Positions 1 through 7,856 of a stretch of DNA of 64,000 nt are shown here, piece after piece (within the stretch, counting starts at the first letter, position 1; every line of letters begins with the position of its first letter). Source of the DNA: Ardenticatenaceae bacterium (GTDB lineage: Bacteria > Chloroflexota > Anaerolineae > Promineifilales > Promineifilaceae); assembly GCA_020634315.1 (NCBI GenBank), contig JACKBV010000020.1:1-64000 (forward strand), given 5' to 3'. Both the position numbers and the translations under genes were made by a program. The notes beneath the pieces are model-generated. The model made no database searches. It had not been told where the DNA came from and saw only the letters and a program-made list of their open reading frames with translations.

Positions 1-723
1 CATGTACTCTTCATAGCGCAGTTCGTTTTTCTGAATGAGCGCCAATTTTGCTTGTAACTTTTGGTTGAACTCCTCTAGCAGTTCCGCGCCTAAATAAATA
101 GAGCTGACGAGATTTTGCTGCCGTCCTTGCTTGCCGGTGAGTGCCCAGGGTGGGCGCTGGCGCAGTTCGCGCATCGGGGGCAGTTCGGCCGGTTCCATCA
201 TTTGCCCCAGCGAGCCATCGGCGATGACAAAGGCCAGTGTGCGGTATTTGTCAGCCAGGTCAAAGGCGAGCACGGTCAGGTCAATCGCTTCCTGAATGGT
301 GGATGGCGCTAAGACAATGGGGTGAAAATCACCATGACCGGCAGATTTGGCGACCTGGTTGTAATCAGCCTGGGAGGGTTGAATATTGCCCAGACCTGGG
401 CCGCCACGAATCACATCTACAATGACGACCGGCACTTCGGAACCGGCGATGTAGCTCAGCCCTTCCTGCATCAAGCTGATGCCGGGGCTGCTAGAGGATG
501 TCATGACGCGTACACCGGCAGCGGCAGCGCCATAAACCATGTTGATGGCCGCTACTTCGCTTTCTGCTTGCAAAAAAGTGCGGTTTAGTTCTGGCATGCG
601 TGCGGACATGTGCTCTAGTAGCTCTGTTTGTGGCGTGATGGGGTAGCCGAAATATGCTTCGCACCCGGCACGCACGGCCGCTTCGGCGATGGCGACATTT
701 CCTTTTAGGAGTTGTTTGCTCAT
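1..723 (-). CDS. vorB: 2-oxoacid:ferredoxin oxidoreductase alpha subunit (VorB/KorA type), 3' part outside window
   Basis: Reads from an ATG at 723 and stays open to the left edge, giving 241 codons of a protein usually about 350 residues long. The N-terminus (MSKQLLKGNVAIAEAAVRAG, then GYPITPQTELLEHM) and the later stretch RGGPGLGNIQPSQADYNQV are typical of the pyrimidine-binding alpha subunit of ferredoxin-dependent 2-oxoacid oxidoreductases, closest in style to VorB. The enzyme oxidatively decarboxylates branched-chain or other 2-oxoacids to acyl-CoA and reduces ferredoxin in the cytoplasm. The start overlaps the ferredoxin-subunit stop by 4 bp (ATGA), so the two are translationally coupled. 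Substrate (2-oxoisovalerate versus 2-oxoglutarate) cannot be decided from this fragment. The beta and gamma subunits should follow outside the window. Confidence 0.85.
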   Translation of the reverse strand, partial: MSKQLLKGNVAIAEAAVRAGCEAYFGYPITPQTELLEHMSARMPELNRTFLQAESEVAAINMVYGAAAAGVRVMTSSSSPGISLMQEGLSYIAGSEVPVVIVDVIRGGPGLGNIQPSQADYNQVAKSAGHGDFHPIVLAPSTIQEAIDLTVLAFDLADKYRTLAFVIADGSLGQMMEPAELPPMRELRQRPPWALTGKQGRQQNLVSSIYLGAELLEEFNQKLQAKLALIQKNELRYEEYM

Positions 724-998
724 GCGATTGCTGCCTCCTTCACCAATGTGTGGCTGGGCGCAACGGCCGCGCGGGGAGCGGGGGCGTCGCGGTACACGGT
801 GATACAGCCATCGGGGCAGACTACAGCGCACAAAGCACAGCCGGTACATTCATGTTTGGGGTCAACCAGCATGGCAGGACGATACCCTTTGGCATTGAAA
901 TAATTGCCCAGGTTGATCACATCTTGTGGGCAGGCTTCTAAACAAAGCTCACACCCTTTACACCGATCTACGTCTATTACTATTCGACCAGTTGCCAT
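720..998 (-). CDS. vorD: 2-oxoacid:ferredoxin oxidoreductase delta subunit, 2x[4Fe-4S] ferredoxin
   Basis: A 92-residue protein with two classical 4Fe-4S motifs, CKGCELCLEACP near residues 13-24 and CTGCALCAVVCP near 51-62. It is the electron-transfer small subunit of the VorDB/KorDA complexes and passes electrons from the thiamine-dependent core to free ferredoxin. It is the first gene of the operon, directly upstream of and overlapping the alpha subunit. The C-terminal 20 residues are Ala-rich and carry no motif. In an organism with the Wood-Ljungdahl pathway, the reduced ferredoxin made here could feed CODH. That link is inference. Confidence 0.9.
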   Translation of the reverse strand: MATGRIVIDVDRCKGCELCLEACPQDVINLGNYFNAKGYRPAMLVDPKHECTGCALCAVVCPDGCITVYRDAPAPRAAVAPSHTLVKEAAIA

Positions 999-1513
999 TT
1001 AATGAACCTCCGTTATCAGTGGGAATGGGATATATAGTGTGCAGCCATCACAAAGGCGGAAAACGCAAAAAAACAAAGTGGACAAAGAAGCAAAACCTTT
1101 TTGCTTCTGTTGTTTCTTCGTGTCTTTGCGGTAAAAATTTTTGTGAGTCAGGCCGATGTGCGGTTGCATGTTTCACGAATATTTGGAAAACTGCTGCGGG
1201 GGAAATCGGCATAAAATCCGGTTTCCGAGTTGCTGATTGCGTATGATTTCAGTATCGCAGAAAACGGCCGTTCCTTATAGTGATGAATGGCATGGTTTAA
1301 GATGAGGAATGTCACATAACAGGGCGATTTGTATAAGAATGTTATGAGAAGGTGGCGAAAACTGTTAATGATGCATACTAAGTTGGGGAATTTGGTTAAT
1401 TTTGCAAACTAGGCGTATTGCGCATTACGTATTGCGTATGGCCCTCTGATTACGCAATACGCAATACGCAATATCCACACCCTCTACCAAGTCCCAAAAG
1501 CTTACCTTGCGTT
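999..1513. other. Intergenic region between vorD start and lutC stop
   Basis: A stretch of 515 bp without a convincing gene. It should hold the promoter of the vorDB operon, but no clear -35/-10 pair was identified. It contains one copy of the AACGGCCGTT palindrome near 1262 and, close to the lutC end, an inverted array of TACGCAA-type 7-bp units. The rest is AT-richer than the surrounding genes. Confidence 0.6.
1413..1477. repeat. Inverted array of 7-bp units (TACGCAA type)
   Basis: GCGTATT-like units on the left and ACGCAAT units on the right (about three clean tandem copies) flank a short centre and can form a long imperfect hairpin. It lies 36 bp beyond the lutC stop. The architecture matches the CGGTAAN arrays elsewhere in the window, but the unit differs. 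Confidence 0.7.
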
Positions 1514-2161
1514 TTATTCTCGATAAAGGATGACAATAAATCGCTTGGGACCATGTACGCCAATTGCCATTGTTTGCTCGATGTCGGCTGTTTTGCTGGG
1601 GCCGCTGATGAAGGTCATGGCGGCGGGCAGCGTGCCATTGGCGAGGTGTGTGTTTTTGTGGGTGGCGGTGAAGGTGAAGAGGTCGGTGGTGAGGCGACTG
1701 GTGGGCAGCAGGACGATGTGTACGGGAGGGAATAAGGTCGCCACACGGCTTTGCGCGGAGCCGCTGTGGATGACGACGGAGCCGGTTTCGGCAATGGCGG
1801 CGATGCCGCTGCTGAGGCCGACATCGGCGTAGGTGCAGAATTCGCGTAAATCGCCGGCCGTTTCGCCGACGATGTGCCACTGGAGGTGCGGCCAGCGTGT
1901 GGGCAAGTTGAGGTCGGCAATGGGAGCTTCGTTGTTGGCGACGACGCGCTGTGCGCCCAATTCGGCCAGGATTGCGCCGAGTTGGGCGGTGGCGCCTTCC
2001 AGGTTGGGCGCGAGGTGGGGTTCGCCATGAACGGCCGTTAACGCCGTCACAAACTGCTCTGCCAAATCATTAAACCCCTGGCGCGACTGCCACGTTGTGG
2101 GTTGTGCTAAAGCACGATTGTTACTTTGCAGGCGGGTTAAAATTGTTGTTCTCGTCCTCAT
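1514..2161 (-). CDS. lutC: LUD-domain lactate utilization protein (LutC/YkgG family)
   Basis: A protein of 215 residues when started at the ATG at 2161 (MRTRTTILTRL). A longer in-frame reading to 2224 has no better ribosome site. The C-terminal half has the LUD-domain pattern: GLSSGIAAIAETGSVV around the middle, the HIVLLPTSRL stretch, then TFISGPSKTADIEQTMAIGVHGP close to the end, which is the classical LutC ending. LutABC together oxidise L-lactate to pyruvate. LutC is a non-catalytic or structural partner. It is the last gene of the lutA-lutB-lutC order on the minus strand, 181 bp beyond lutB. That gap is AT-rich and has no visible gene, so lutC could have its own promoter. Confidence 0.85.
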   Translation of the reverse strand: MRTRTTILTRLQSNNRALAQPTTWQSRQGFNDLAEQFVTALTAVHGEPHLAPNLEGATAQLGAILAELGAQRVVANNEAPIADLNLPTRWPHLQWHIVGETAGDLREFCTYADVGLSSGIAAIAETGSVVIHSGSAQSRVATLFPPVHIVLLPTSRLTTDLFTFTATHKNTHLANGTLPAAMTFISGPSKTADIEQTMAIGVHGPKRFIVILYRE

Positions 2162-2342
2162 TGCCGTTTCCCTGTGAGTGTATGCTGCGTTTAATAATTT
2201 CAGGCCATAGCGCTTCTGAACCAAATTTTAGAATAGCAAACAAGTACAAAATACCGCCAGCAAAACAGATTATCAGAGTGACAAGCAAATTTTGCTCGCC
2301 GGTTCTTGTTGTCCATATAGAAAGCGGGAATATAAAAAAATT

Positions 2343-3761
2343 TTATACTTCCCCATCACGCCACAGATCGTGGAAGGATTTCTTTGCTAAGGCGGGCAAC
2401 GGCCGTTCCCCACCAGGATTAAATCGTTCAGGGAGAGCGAGTTTGCCATTTTTGAGCAACGGCCGTTGCCCCACTCGTCCCATTCCCATGAGCAGCGCCC
2501 ACACCCGCTCGCTGCGCATAGCCAGAGAGACACTCCCTTCCAAAACAGCCTCCGACCCGTGTGCAATGCCTTGCGTCACTAAATCGGCGCGTAGTTCCAG
2601 CAGCATTCGTGGCAGGTCAATGCGTGCCGGGCAGACATCCTGGCATGCGCCGCAGAGCGAACTGGCGTGCGGCAGTGCGGGGTATTTGTCCAGGCCAAAG
2701 AGCAGCGGGCTGATGACCGCGCCAATCGGGCCGCTGTACGGGCTGCCATAAGCGTGTCCACCCGCTTCGCGGTATACCGGGCAGACGTTGAGGCACGCGC
2801 CGCAGCGAATGCATTGCAGCACTTCTTCGTATTTGGAGCCGACGAGAGGGGAACGGCCGTTATCCAGCAACACCACATGCACTTCCTCCGGCCCATCGGG
2901 GTCGGGCAGCCCATCGAGGGCTGCCGTTCGCTTTGGCCCGGTGATGACCGTGGTGTAAATGCTCATGGGCTGCCCGGTGGCGCTGCGAGCCAGCAGGCTG
3001 AGCCAGACGGCCGCGTCGTCCCAGGTTGGCGCGATTTTTTCGATGCCGATGATGGCGACATGTACGCGAGGAGCCGTTGTCACCATACGGCCGTTTCCTT
3101 CATTGGTCACCAGCACCACACTGCCCGTCTCTGCCACCGCCAGATTGCCGCCGCTGATCCCCATTCCCGCCGCCAAAAATTGCTCACGCAGCATTCGCCG
3201 TGCTTCGGCCGTCAATGCCGGGATGTCCGCCGCCGATTGCGGCCGACCTGACTCGCGCTCAAACAGCTCGGCCACCTGCTCCTTTGTTTTGTGGATGGCG
3301 GGGGCGATGATGTGCGAAGGTGGCTCCTCGGCTAACTGAATAATCCATTCGCCCAAATCTGTTTCCACCGGGCGCACGCCCGCTTTTGCCAAGGCTGCGT
3401 TCAGGTGGATTTCCTCCGTTGCCATAGATTTGCTTTTGGTGGCTAACGTTACGCCGTGCCGCTGCGCAATTTCGGTGACGATGGCACACGCTTCGGCCCC
3501 ATCTTGTGCCCAATGAACGTGTGTGCCAACGGCCGTTGCCTGCCGCTCAAAAGTTTGCAAATGCTCTGCCAGATTAGCCAGCGTCGCCGCGCGTATCGCC
3601 TTGAAATGGTCGCGTAGTTCATCGGCCCAGGGGATGGCCGCCAGCGCCGCTTGCCGCGCTGTGGCAAAGCGACCGGTTGCCCCATCCAACGCCTGTTGCA
3701 GGCGCACATCTTCAAGCGCAATGGTGGCACGTTCGCGGAATTGTGCTGTCGTTGTCGTCAT
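2343..3761 (-). CDS. lutB: Iron-sulfur lactate utilization protein (LutB family)
   Basis: A 472-residue protein. The first about 300 residues form a LUD domain (ATKSKSMATEEIHLN, then GGNLAVAETGSVVLVTNEGNGRM). The C-terminal part carries two ferredoxin-like Cys motifs, CIRCGACLNVCPVY and CGACQDVCPARIDLP, for 4Fe-4S clusters. In the family it is the electron-transferring subunit of the LutABC L-lactate oxidation complex. The Shine-Dalgarno GGAG lies inside the last codons of lutA, 6 bp separate the genes, and translation is probably coupled. The length is normal for the family. The electron acceptor is not shown by the sequence. Confidence 0.92.
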   Translation of the reverse strand: MTTTTAQFRERATIALEDVRLQQALDGATGRFATARQAALAAIPWADELRDHFKAIRAATLANLAEHLQTFERQATAVGTHVHWAQDGAEACAIVTEIAQRHGVTLATKSKSMATEEIHLNAALAKAGVRPVETDLGEWIIQLAEEPPSHIIAPAIHKTKEQVAELFERESGRPQSAADIPALTAEARRMLREQFLAAGMGISGGNLAVAETGSVVLVTNEGNGRMVTTAPRVHVAIIGIEKIAPTWDDAAVWLSLLARSATGQPMSIYTTVITGPKRTAALDGLPDPDGPEEVHVVLLDNGRSPLVGSKYEEVLQCIRCGACLNVCPVYREAGGHAYGSPYSGPIGAVISPLLFGLDKYPALPHASSLCGACQDVCPARIDLPRMLLELRADLVTQGIAHGSEAVLEGSVSLAMRSERVWALLMGMGRVGQRPLLKNGKLALPERFNPGGERPLPALAKKSFHDLWRDGEV

Positions 3762-3767
3762 CTGTTT

Positions 3768-4523
3768 TTACTCCATTGACCACGGTTTACCGGTGATTGC
3801 TTCTTCGAGCGCCACCGCCAGATGTTTAATTTGAATGGTGTCGTCATTGCGCCGCATGCCGCGCATTTGCATCAGGCAGCCGGGGTCGGCGGTGATGAGG
3901 GTGGTGGCGCTTGTGGCGCGTCCCTGGCGTAATTTTTCGGCCGTCATGGCGTTGCTCACTTCCGGCAGGCGAATGGAAAAAACACCGCCAAAACCGCAGC
4001 AGCGGTCTGCTTCCTCCATTTCTGCAATCGTGTAGCCGACCGCTTGCAGCAGGCGGCGTGGTTCGTCGTGCAGGCCGAGGATGCGATTCATGTGGCAGGA
4101 ATCATGGTAGGTGACGGTTTCTTGACAATTAGCGGTGCTTTGTCTCCAGTCGTCGCTTTCCAGTTTGCAGAGGAATTCGCTTAATTCGAAGGTTTTAGCG
4201 GCGAGGCGACGAGCGGCATAATACCAGCGTGGATTGTCTTGCAGCAAATGTGGATATTCGACGCGGATCATGCCGGTGCAGGAGCCGCCAGGAATGACGA
4301 TGGCCTCGTATGGTTCCAGAATTTCGATGGTGCGCTGCGCCAAAGGCAGCGCTTGTGCGCGAAAGCCGCTGTTGAAGAAGGGTTGCCCGCAGCAAGTTTG
4401 GGCCATGGGGAATTCGACGGTGAACCCGGCACGGCGCAGCAAACGCGTGGTTGCCACACCTATTTCCGGCATGATCTGGTCTACCATGCAAGTGACGAAT
4501 AGGGCGATGCGGTTAGCAGTCAT
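3768..4523 (-). CDS. lutA: (Fe-S)-binding CCG-domain protein, LutA family
   Basis: A 251-residue protein with two CCG domains: FVTCMVD...QTCCGQPFFNSGF at the N-terminus, and SCHMNRILGLH...CCGFGGVFS in the C-terminal half. These cysteine-rich domains bind an iron-sulfur cluster in LutA, GlpC and heterodisulfide-reductase-type proteins. It is the first gene of a minus-strand lutABC operon and is transcribed away from the MetE-like gene. The family role is L-lactate oxidation to pyruvate together with LutB and LutC. No lactate permease gene is visible beside it. Confidence 0.92.
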   Translation of the reverse strand: MTANRIALFVTCMVDQIMPEIGVATTRLLRRAGFTVEFPMAQTCCGQPFFNSGFRAQALPLAQRTIEILEPYEAIVIPGGSCTGMIRVEYPHLLQDNPRWYYAARRLAAKTFELSEFLCKLESDDWRQSTANCQETVTYHDSCHMNRILGLHDEPRRLLQAVGYTIAEMEEADRCCGFGGVFSIRLPEVSNAMTAEKLRQGRATSATTLITADPGCLMQMRGMRRNDDTIQIKHLAVALEEAITGKPWSME

Positions 4524-4625
4524 CGTGGTTATTCCTTCTGCATTGCGCGTGTGGATGAGTTGGCAGCATTGTTGGGCAAGGGTTTGTTCGCGACGGCAAG
4601 AGCGGTGACAAGTTCGCTTTGGGCG

Positions 4626-4637
4626 ACGTGTACACGT
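4626..4637. promoter_or_regulatory. Perfect 12-bp palindrome in the divergent lutA / metE-like promoter region
   Basis: ACGTGTACACGT is a perfect palindrome about 100 bp upstream of lutA and about 60 bp upstream of the methionine synthase-like gene. Its place between two divergent starts suggests an operator, but no matching regulator gene is in the window. Confidence 0.35.
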
Positions 4638-4695
4638 AAAATATTCATGCGTTGATTATAGCTCGCTTTAGGTGTTTGCAGGAGAGATGGTAATC

Positions 4696-5742
4696 ATGAC
4701 TTGGAACCCAACTTTTCAAACAACGGCCGTTGGTAGTTTTCCGCATCGGAACGGCCGTTTCCTGAGCCAAAAACTCGCTTCACTGCTTGATGTCCCTGCC
4801 TGGCCGCAGCTGCCACGCCGCGATTTTCGCGAGAACATGTACGTGCAGTACAGCGCCCATTTGCCAGGGGTCAAACTTGATGAAGCCAACGAGAAAATCT
4901 GGTTTGAGACGAGCGGCGATTTAAGCGAGGCATTGGAACAATTCTACACTCCTTACTTGAGCGATGATGTCGATGCGTTCGCCTTGCCACCCGCTTATAC
5001 AACCGGCTTGGCGGCGATGCTAGACACATTGCGCACAACGCCCGGCGACTGGGCGAAGGGGCATGTGACCGGCCCAATCAGCTTTGGCCTCACCGTCACC
5101 GACCAGGATTTGCGTGCTGCGCTGTACGACGAGATGCTGGCCGATCCCATTGTCAAAAATATGGCGATGAATGCGCGTTGGCAGGTGCGGCAGCTGCAAA
5201 CTGTGCGTCCCAAGACGATCATTTTCGTGGATGAGCCGTATATGGCGGCATTTGGCTCGGCATTTATCGCCTTGCAGCGTGAACAGGTGGTGGCGATGTT
5301 GGATGAGGTGTTTACGGCCGTTCAGCAAGAAGGTGCGCTGGCCGGGGTTCATTGCTGCGCCAATACCGATTGGTCGGTGCTGCTGAGCACGCAGGTCGAT
5401 ATCCTCAATCTGGACGCTTACGGCTACCTGGAAAATCTGGCGCTTTACCCGGCGGAACTGCGCACATTTTTGGATCGGGGCGGCATTGTGGCATGGGGCA
5501 TTGTGCCCAACAATGAGCTGGTGCATGAGGTGACGGCGCAAGGGCTGGCGCAAAAACTACGTGCCGGATTGTCGTTAATCGAAGCCAAGGCAAAGGGGCG
5601 CGGTGTGCGCATTTTGGCCGATGAATTGGCCGAGCGCAGCCTGATCACCACAAGCTGTGGCATGGGTTCGACAACAGAGGATGTGGCCGACCGCGCTCTG
5701 GCGCTGCTGGTGGAGACAAGCAGCAGTTTGCAACGTGGATAG
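4696..5742 (+). CDS. MetE-core methionine synthase-like protein (no N-terminal folate domain)
   Basis: A 348-residue protein. The ATG at 4696 is chosen because GGAGAG ends 9 nt before it; GTG at 4672 and ATG at 4687 are worse. It is half the length of classical MetE (about 750) and matches only the C-terminal catalytic barrel. Zinc-ligand signatures are visible as GVHCCANTDW near residue 220 and TTSCGMGS near residue 320. Core-MetE proteins of this size (Mes families) transfer methyl groups to homocysteine from methyl-corrinoid proteins rather than from folate. The MesB type is associated with organisms that use the Wood-Ljungdahl corrinoid iron-sulfur protein, which is encoded 20 kb away here. 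That assignment is inference. An alternative is another UROD/MetE-like methyltransferase. Confidence 0.72.
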   Translation: MTWNPTFQTTAVGSFPHRNGRFLSQKLASLLDVPAWPQLPRRDFRENMYVQYSAHLPGVKLDEANEKIWFETSGDLSEALEQFYTPYLSDDVDAFALPPAYTTGLAAMLDTLRTTPGDWAKGHVTGPISFGLTVTDQDLRAALYDEMLADPIVKNMAMNARWQVRQLQTVRPKTIIFVDEPYMAAFGSAFIALQREQVVAMLDEVFTAVQQEGALAGVHCCANTDWSVLLSTQVDILNLDAYGYLENLALYPAELRTFLDRGGIVAWGIVPNNELVHEVTAQGLAQKLRAGLSLIEAKAKGRGVRILADELAERSLITTSCGMGSTTEDVADRALALLVETSSSLQRG

Positions 5743-5784
5743 GGGCAATGGGTGCCGAATGGGCGACACCCATTGCTTCATTGG

Positions 5785-6324
5785 TTACGCCGGATAAAAG
5801 TAGATGTCTGTCGGCTTGAATTTGCTCAGGCGGCGGAAGCGCCCTTTAACCTTCATGCCAATCCAGTCGAGGTTGGCGGCGTTGGGGTCTACATCAATGA
5901 GCCGTGCCAGGAAAAGTGTATCTGCGCCGGGCAGTTCGATAAGCGCCAGGACAAAGGGACATTCCGGTAAAAATTCTTCGCTGCCAAAATGGCAAACGGT
6001 GAAGGCGTGGACGACGCCTTCGGGTTGAATTTCTACCCATTCGGTGTCGGCCCCGGTGTACATGTCGTGGGCACGCGGGTTGGCATAGGTGTAGCCTGTT
6101 TCTGCATCGCGGCTGGCGAGGAAACGGCCGTTTGCCAATCCCGCAAAAAAAGGCGAATCCTGGGCGTAGGAGTGCAGGTAGGTAATCTCGTAGGGCTGCT
6201 CAATGAGAATTGGCCCCATCTCTTTCAGCGCGGCCAACGCCTCTTCTGTTAGTTCGGTGGGGAATGGGACGTTGTGCAGCACGTAGCCGCCAAAGGTTTC
6301 TTCCATTTTAGGTTTTTGCGCCAT
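5785..6324 (-). CDS. OB-fold DUF35-type acyl-CoA-associated protein, zinc ribbon degenerate
   Basis: A 179-residue protein started at the ATG at 6324, preceded by GGAGGTG inside the end of the upstream thiolase-like gene; only 1 bp separates them. The C-terminal OB-fold pattern (VVHAFTVCHFGSEEFLPECPFVLALIEL, split here only by reading) and the ANPRAHDMYTG turn fit the DUF35 family. These proteins normally start with a Cys4 rubredoxin-like zinc ribbon and hold a partner thiolase together with its acyl-CoA. In this protein the region before ANPRA (SRDAETGYTY) has no cysteine, so the zinc ribbon has decayed. Pairing with the next gene supports a complex of the two. Confidence 0.75.
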   Translation of the reverse strand: MAQKPKMEETFGGYVLHNVPFPTELTEEALAALKEMGPILIEQPYEITYLHSYAQDSPFFAGLANGRFLASRDAETGYTYANPRAHDMYTGADTEWVEIQPEGVVHAFTVCHFGSEEFLPECPFVLALIELPGADTLFLARLIDVDPNAANLDWIGMKVKGRFRRLSKFKPTDIYFYPA

Positions 6325-6325
6325 C

Positions 6326-7687
6326 TTACACCTCCGCTTCCAAAATAGTGACCGTGACATACGTGCCGGTTCCCGCATGGCTGTGAATCGCACCGCGCCG
6401 TGCATCCGGCACTTGCAGCCGGTCGTTGTCAAAGTGCTGCGCAATCGTGCTCTGCAACTGCCAAATGGCAAACACGCCTTGCATCAAGCCGGTGGCACCC
6501 ACAGGATGACCGCAAGCGATGAGGCCGCCGCTGGGGTTGACGGCGCAGATTGGCTCGTCGGCCAAATCCAGGCCATATTCCACGCCGGGCATGAAGGTTT
6601 TGCCACTGGTGGCAAAGGGGCCACCCTCGCCATAGCGGCACAAGCCCATGTCTTCGTAGGTCTGGACTTCGGAGCTGGTGTAGGCGTCGTGTAGTTCGAT
6701 GAAGTCGAGTTGGTGCAGGGGGTCGGTGATGTGGGCGTGGGTGTAGGCTTGCCGGGCGGCCATGCGCCCGGCGCGGAAGGAGTGGACGCCAGGGTAACGA
6801 AAGCCGTGTTCCCAAAGGTTGGCGTAATAGGCACGGGTAACGGCCGTATCCTCGTGTGGCAGCAAATTGTGTTGGAGAAAAGTTTCGTAGCTTTGGTGAG
6901 GGCGGTCGGCCATGCGCATGGCGTCGGTGCCGCGGCCAATGCCGGTCACTTTGACCAGCGGGCGCGGGATGCTGGCTCCAGACGCTTCTAATTTAGCCAG
7001 CCCTTCTTCGCTGCAAAAAATGACGGCCGCCGCGCCATCCGACATGACGCAAATGTCGAGCCGCGTGAGAGGCCAGGCCACCATTGGGGCGGCCCGCACA
7101 TCCGCAATGGTGAGGCGCTGCCGCTTTTGCGCATACGGGTTGTAAAGGGCGTTCATGTGGTTTTTCACCGAAACATGAGCCATTTGCTCCGGTGTCGTGC
7201 CAAATTCCTTCATGTGTCGCGTGACCATCATGGCATAGTAGCCGGAGTAAAAGCCGCCGACGGGGTAATCGAAGCTGACATCCGAGGCGAGGGCGATGAA
7301 TTCGTTCCCTTTCCAGGTGGCGACGTGGCTCATTGTTTCAAAGCCATACGCCAGGCAGACATCCATATAGCCAGAGGCGACCGCTTTCCACGCTTCTTGA
7401 AAGCAGATGCCGCCAGTCGCTCCGCCTCCCTCGACACGATGTCCCGGTTTGGGGCAAAGGCCGAGATAATCTTGGGCCATGATGCCGGCCATAAGCTGCC
7501 GTGCGAAGTGGTCGGAGAAGTAGGAGGCAACGCTGCCATCAACAAGTTCTAGAAATTGTGGGTGGGTTAAACCAAGATCAGCCAGGGCGTCATCGTAGGC
7601 TTCTTTGACGAGACCCTGAAATGTCTTGTCGGGGCGAGCTTTGGTGAATTTGCTCACTCCACCGGATACAGCATAAACAGATCGCAT
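6326..7687 (-). CDS. Thiolase-superfamily protein (SCP2-thiolase-like), nucleophile position not Cys
   Basis: A 453-residue protein with thiolase-fold signatures: HRVEGGGATGGICFQEAW near residues 83-100, HDAYTSSE in the second half and ACGHPVGATG near residue 395. The family catalyses condensation or thiolysis of acyl-CoAs. In canonical members the motif after the first Val-Glu contains the nucleophilic Cys (pattern VExxCATG). Here that place reads VEGGGATG, so the Cys appears replaced by Gly89; the nearest Cys is residue 95. The His and Cys of the C-terminal GHPxGATG motif are kept. It is the first gene of a two-gene unit with the DUF35 protein. Activity may be altered, or the protein may be a binding or scaffold form. 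Confidence 0.8.
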   Translation of the reverse strand: MRSVYAVSGGVSKFTKARPDKTFQGLVKEAYDDALADLGLTHPQFLELVDGSVASYFSDHFARQLMAGIMAQDYLGLCPKPGHRVEGGGATGGICFQEAWKAVASGYMDVCLAYGFETMSHVATWKGNEFIALASDVSFDYPVGGFYSGYYAMMVTRHMKEFGTTPEQMAHVSVKNHMNALYNPYAQKRQRLTIADVRAAPMVAWPLTRLDICVMSDGAAAVIFCSEEGLAKLEASGASIPRPLVKVTGIGRGTDAMRMADRPHQSYETFLQHNLLPHEDTAVTRAYYANLWEHGFRYPGVHSFRAGRMAARQAYTHAHITDPLHQLDFIELHDAYTSSEVQTYEDMGLCRYGEGGPFATSGKTFMPGVEYGLDLADEPICAVNPSGGLIACGHPVGATGLMQGVFAIWQLQSTIAQHFDNDRLQVPDARRGAIHSHAGTGTYVTVTILEAEV

Positions 7688-7707
7688 GGGACACCTCCTG
7701 AGATGGG

Positions 7708-7743
7708 GTAAGCCGGTGAGCGGTGGGCGGTGGGCGGTGGATG
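7708..7743. repeat. Short run of CGGTGNG 7-bp units
   Basis: Several tandem GCGGTGG/CGGTGAG units lie just upstream of the thiolase-like gene, in the 169-bp gap before the CotH gene end. They resemble half of the inverted arrays seen elsewhere. Confidence 0.6.
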
Positions 7744-7856
7744 GCGAGTGCGGGGGTTTACCCTTATCTCATTTGTAATGGGCAGCGATGTGATGAGCTG
7801 TGGCTTGTAAATGTTCGCGCGGGATGAATGGGCAGGGAAAAGCTCCCTGCCCGTTG

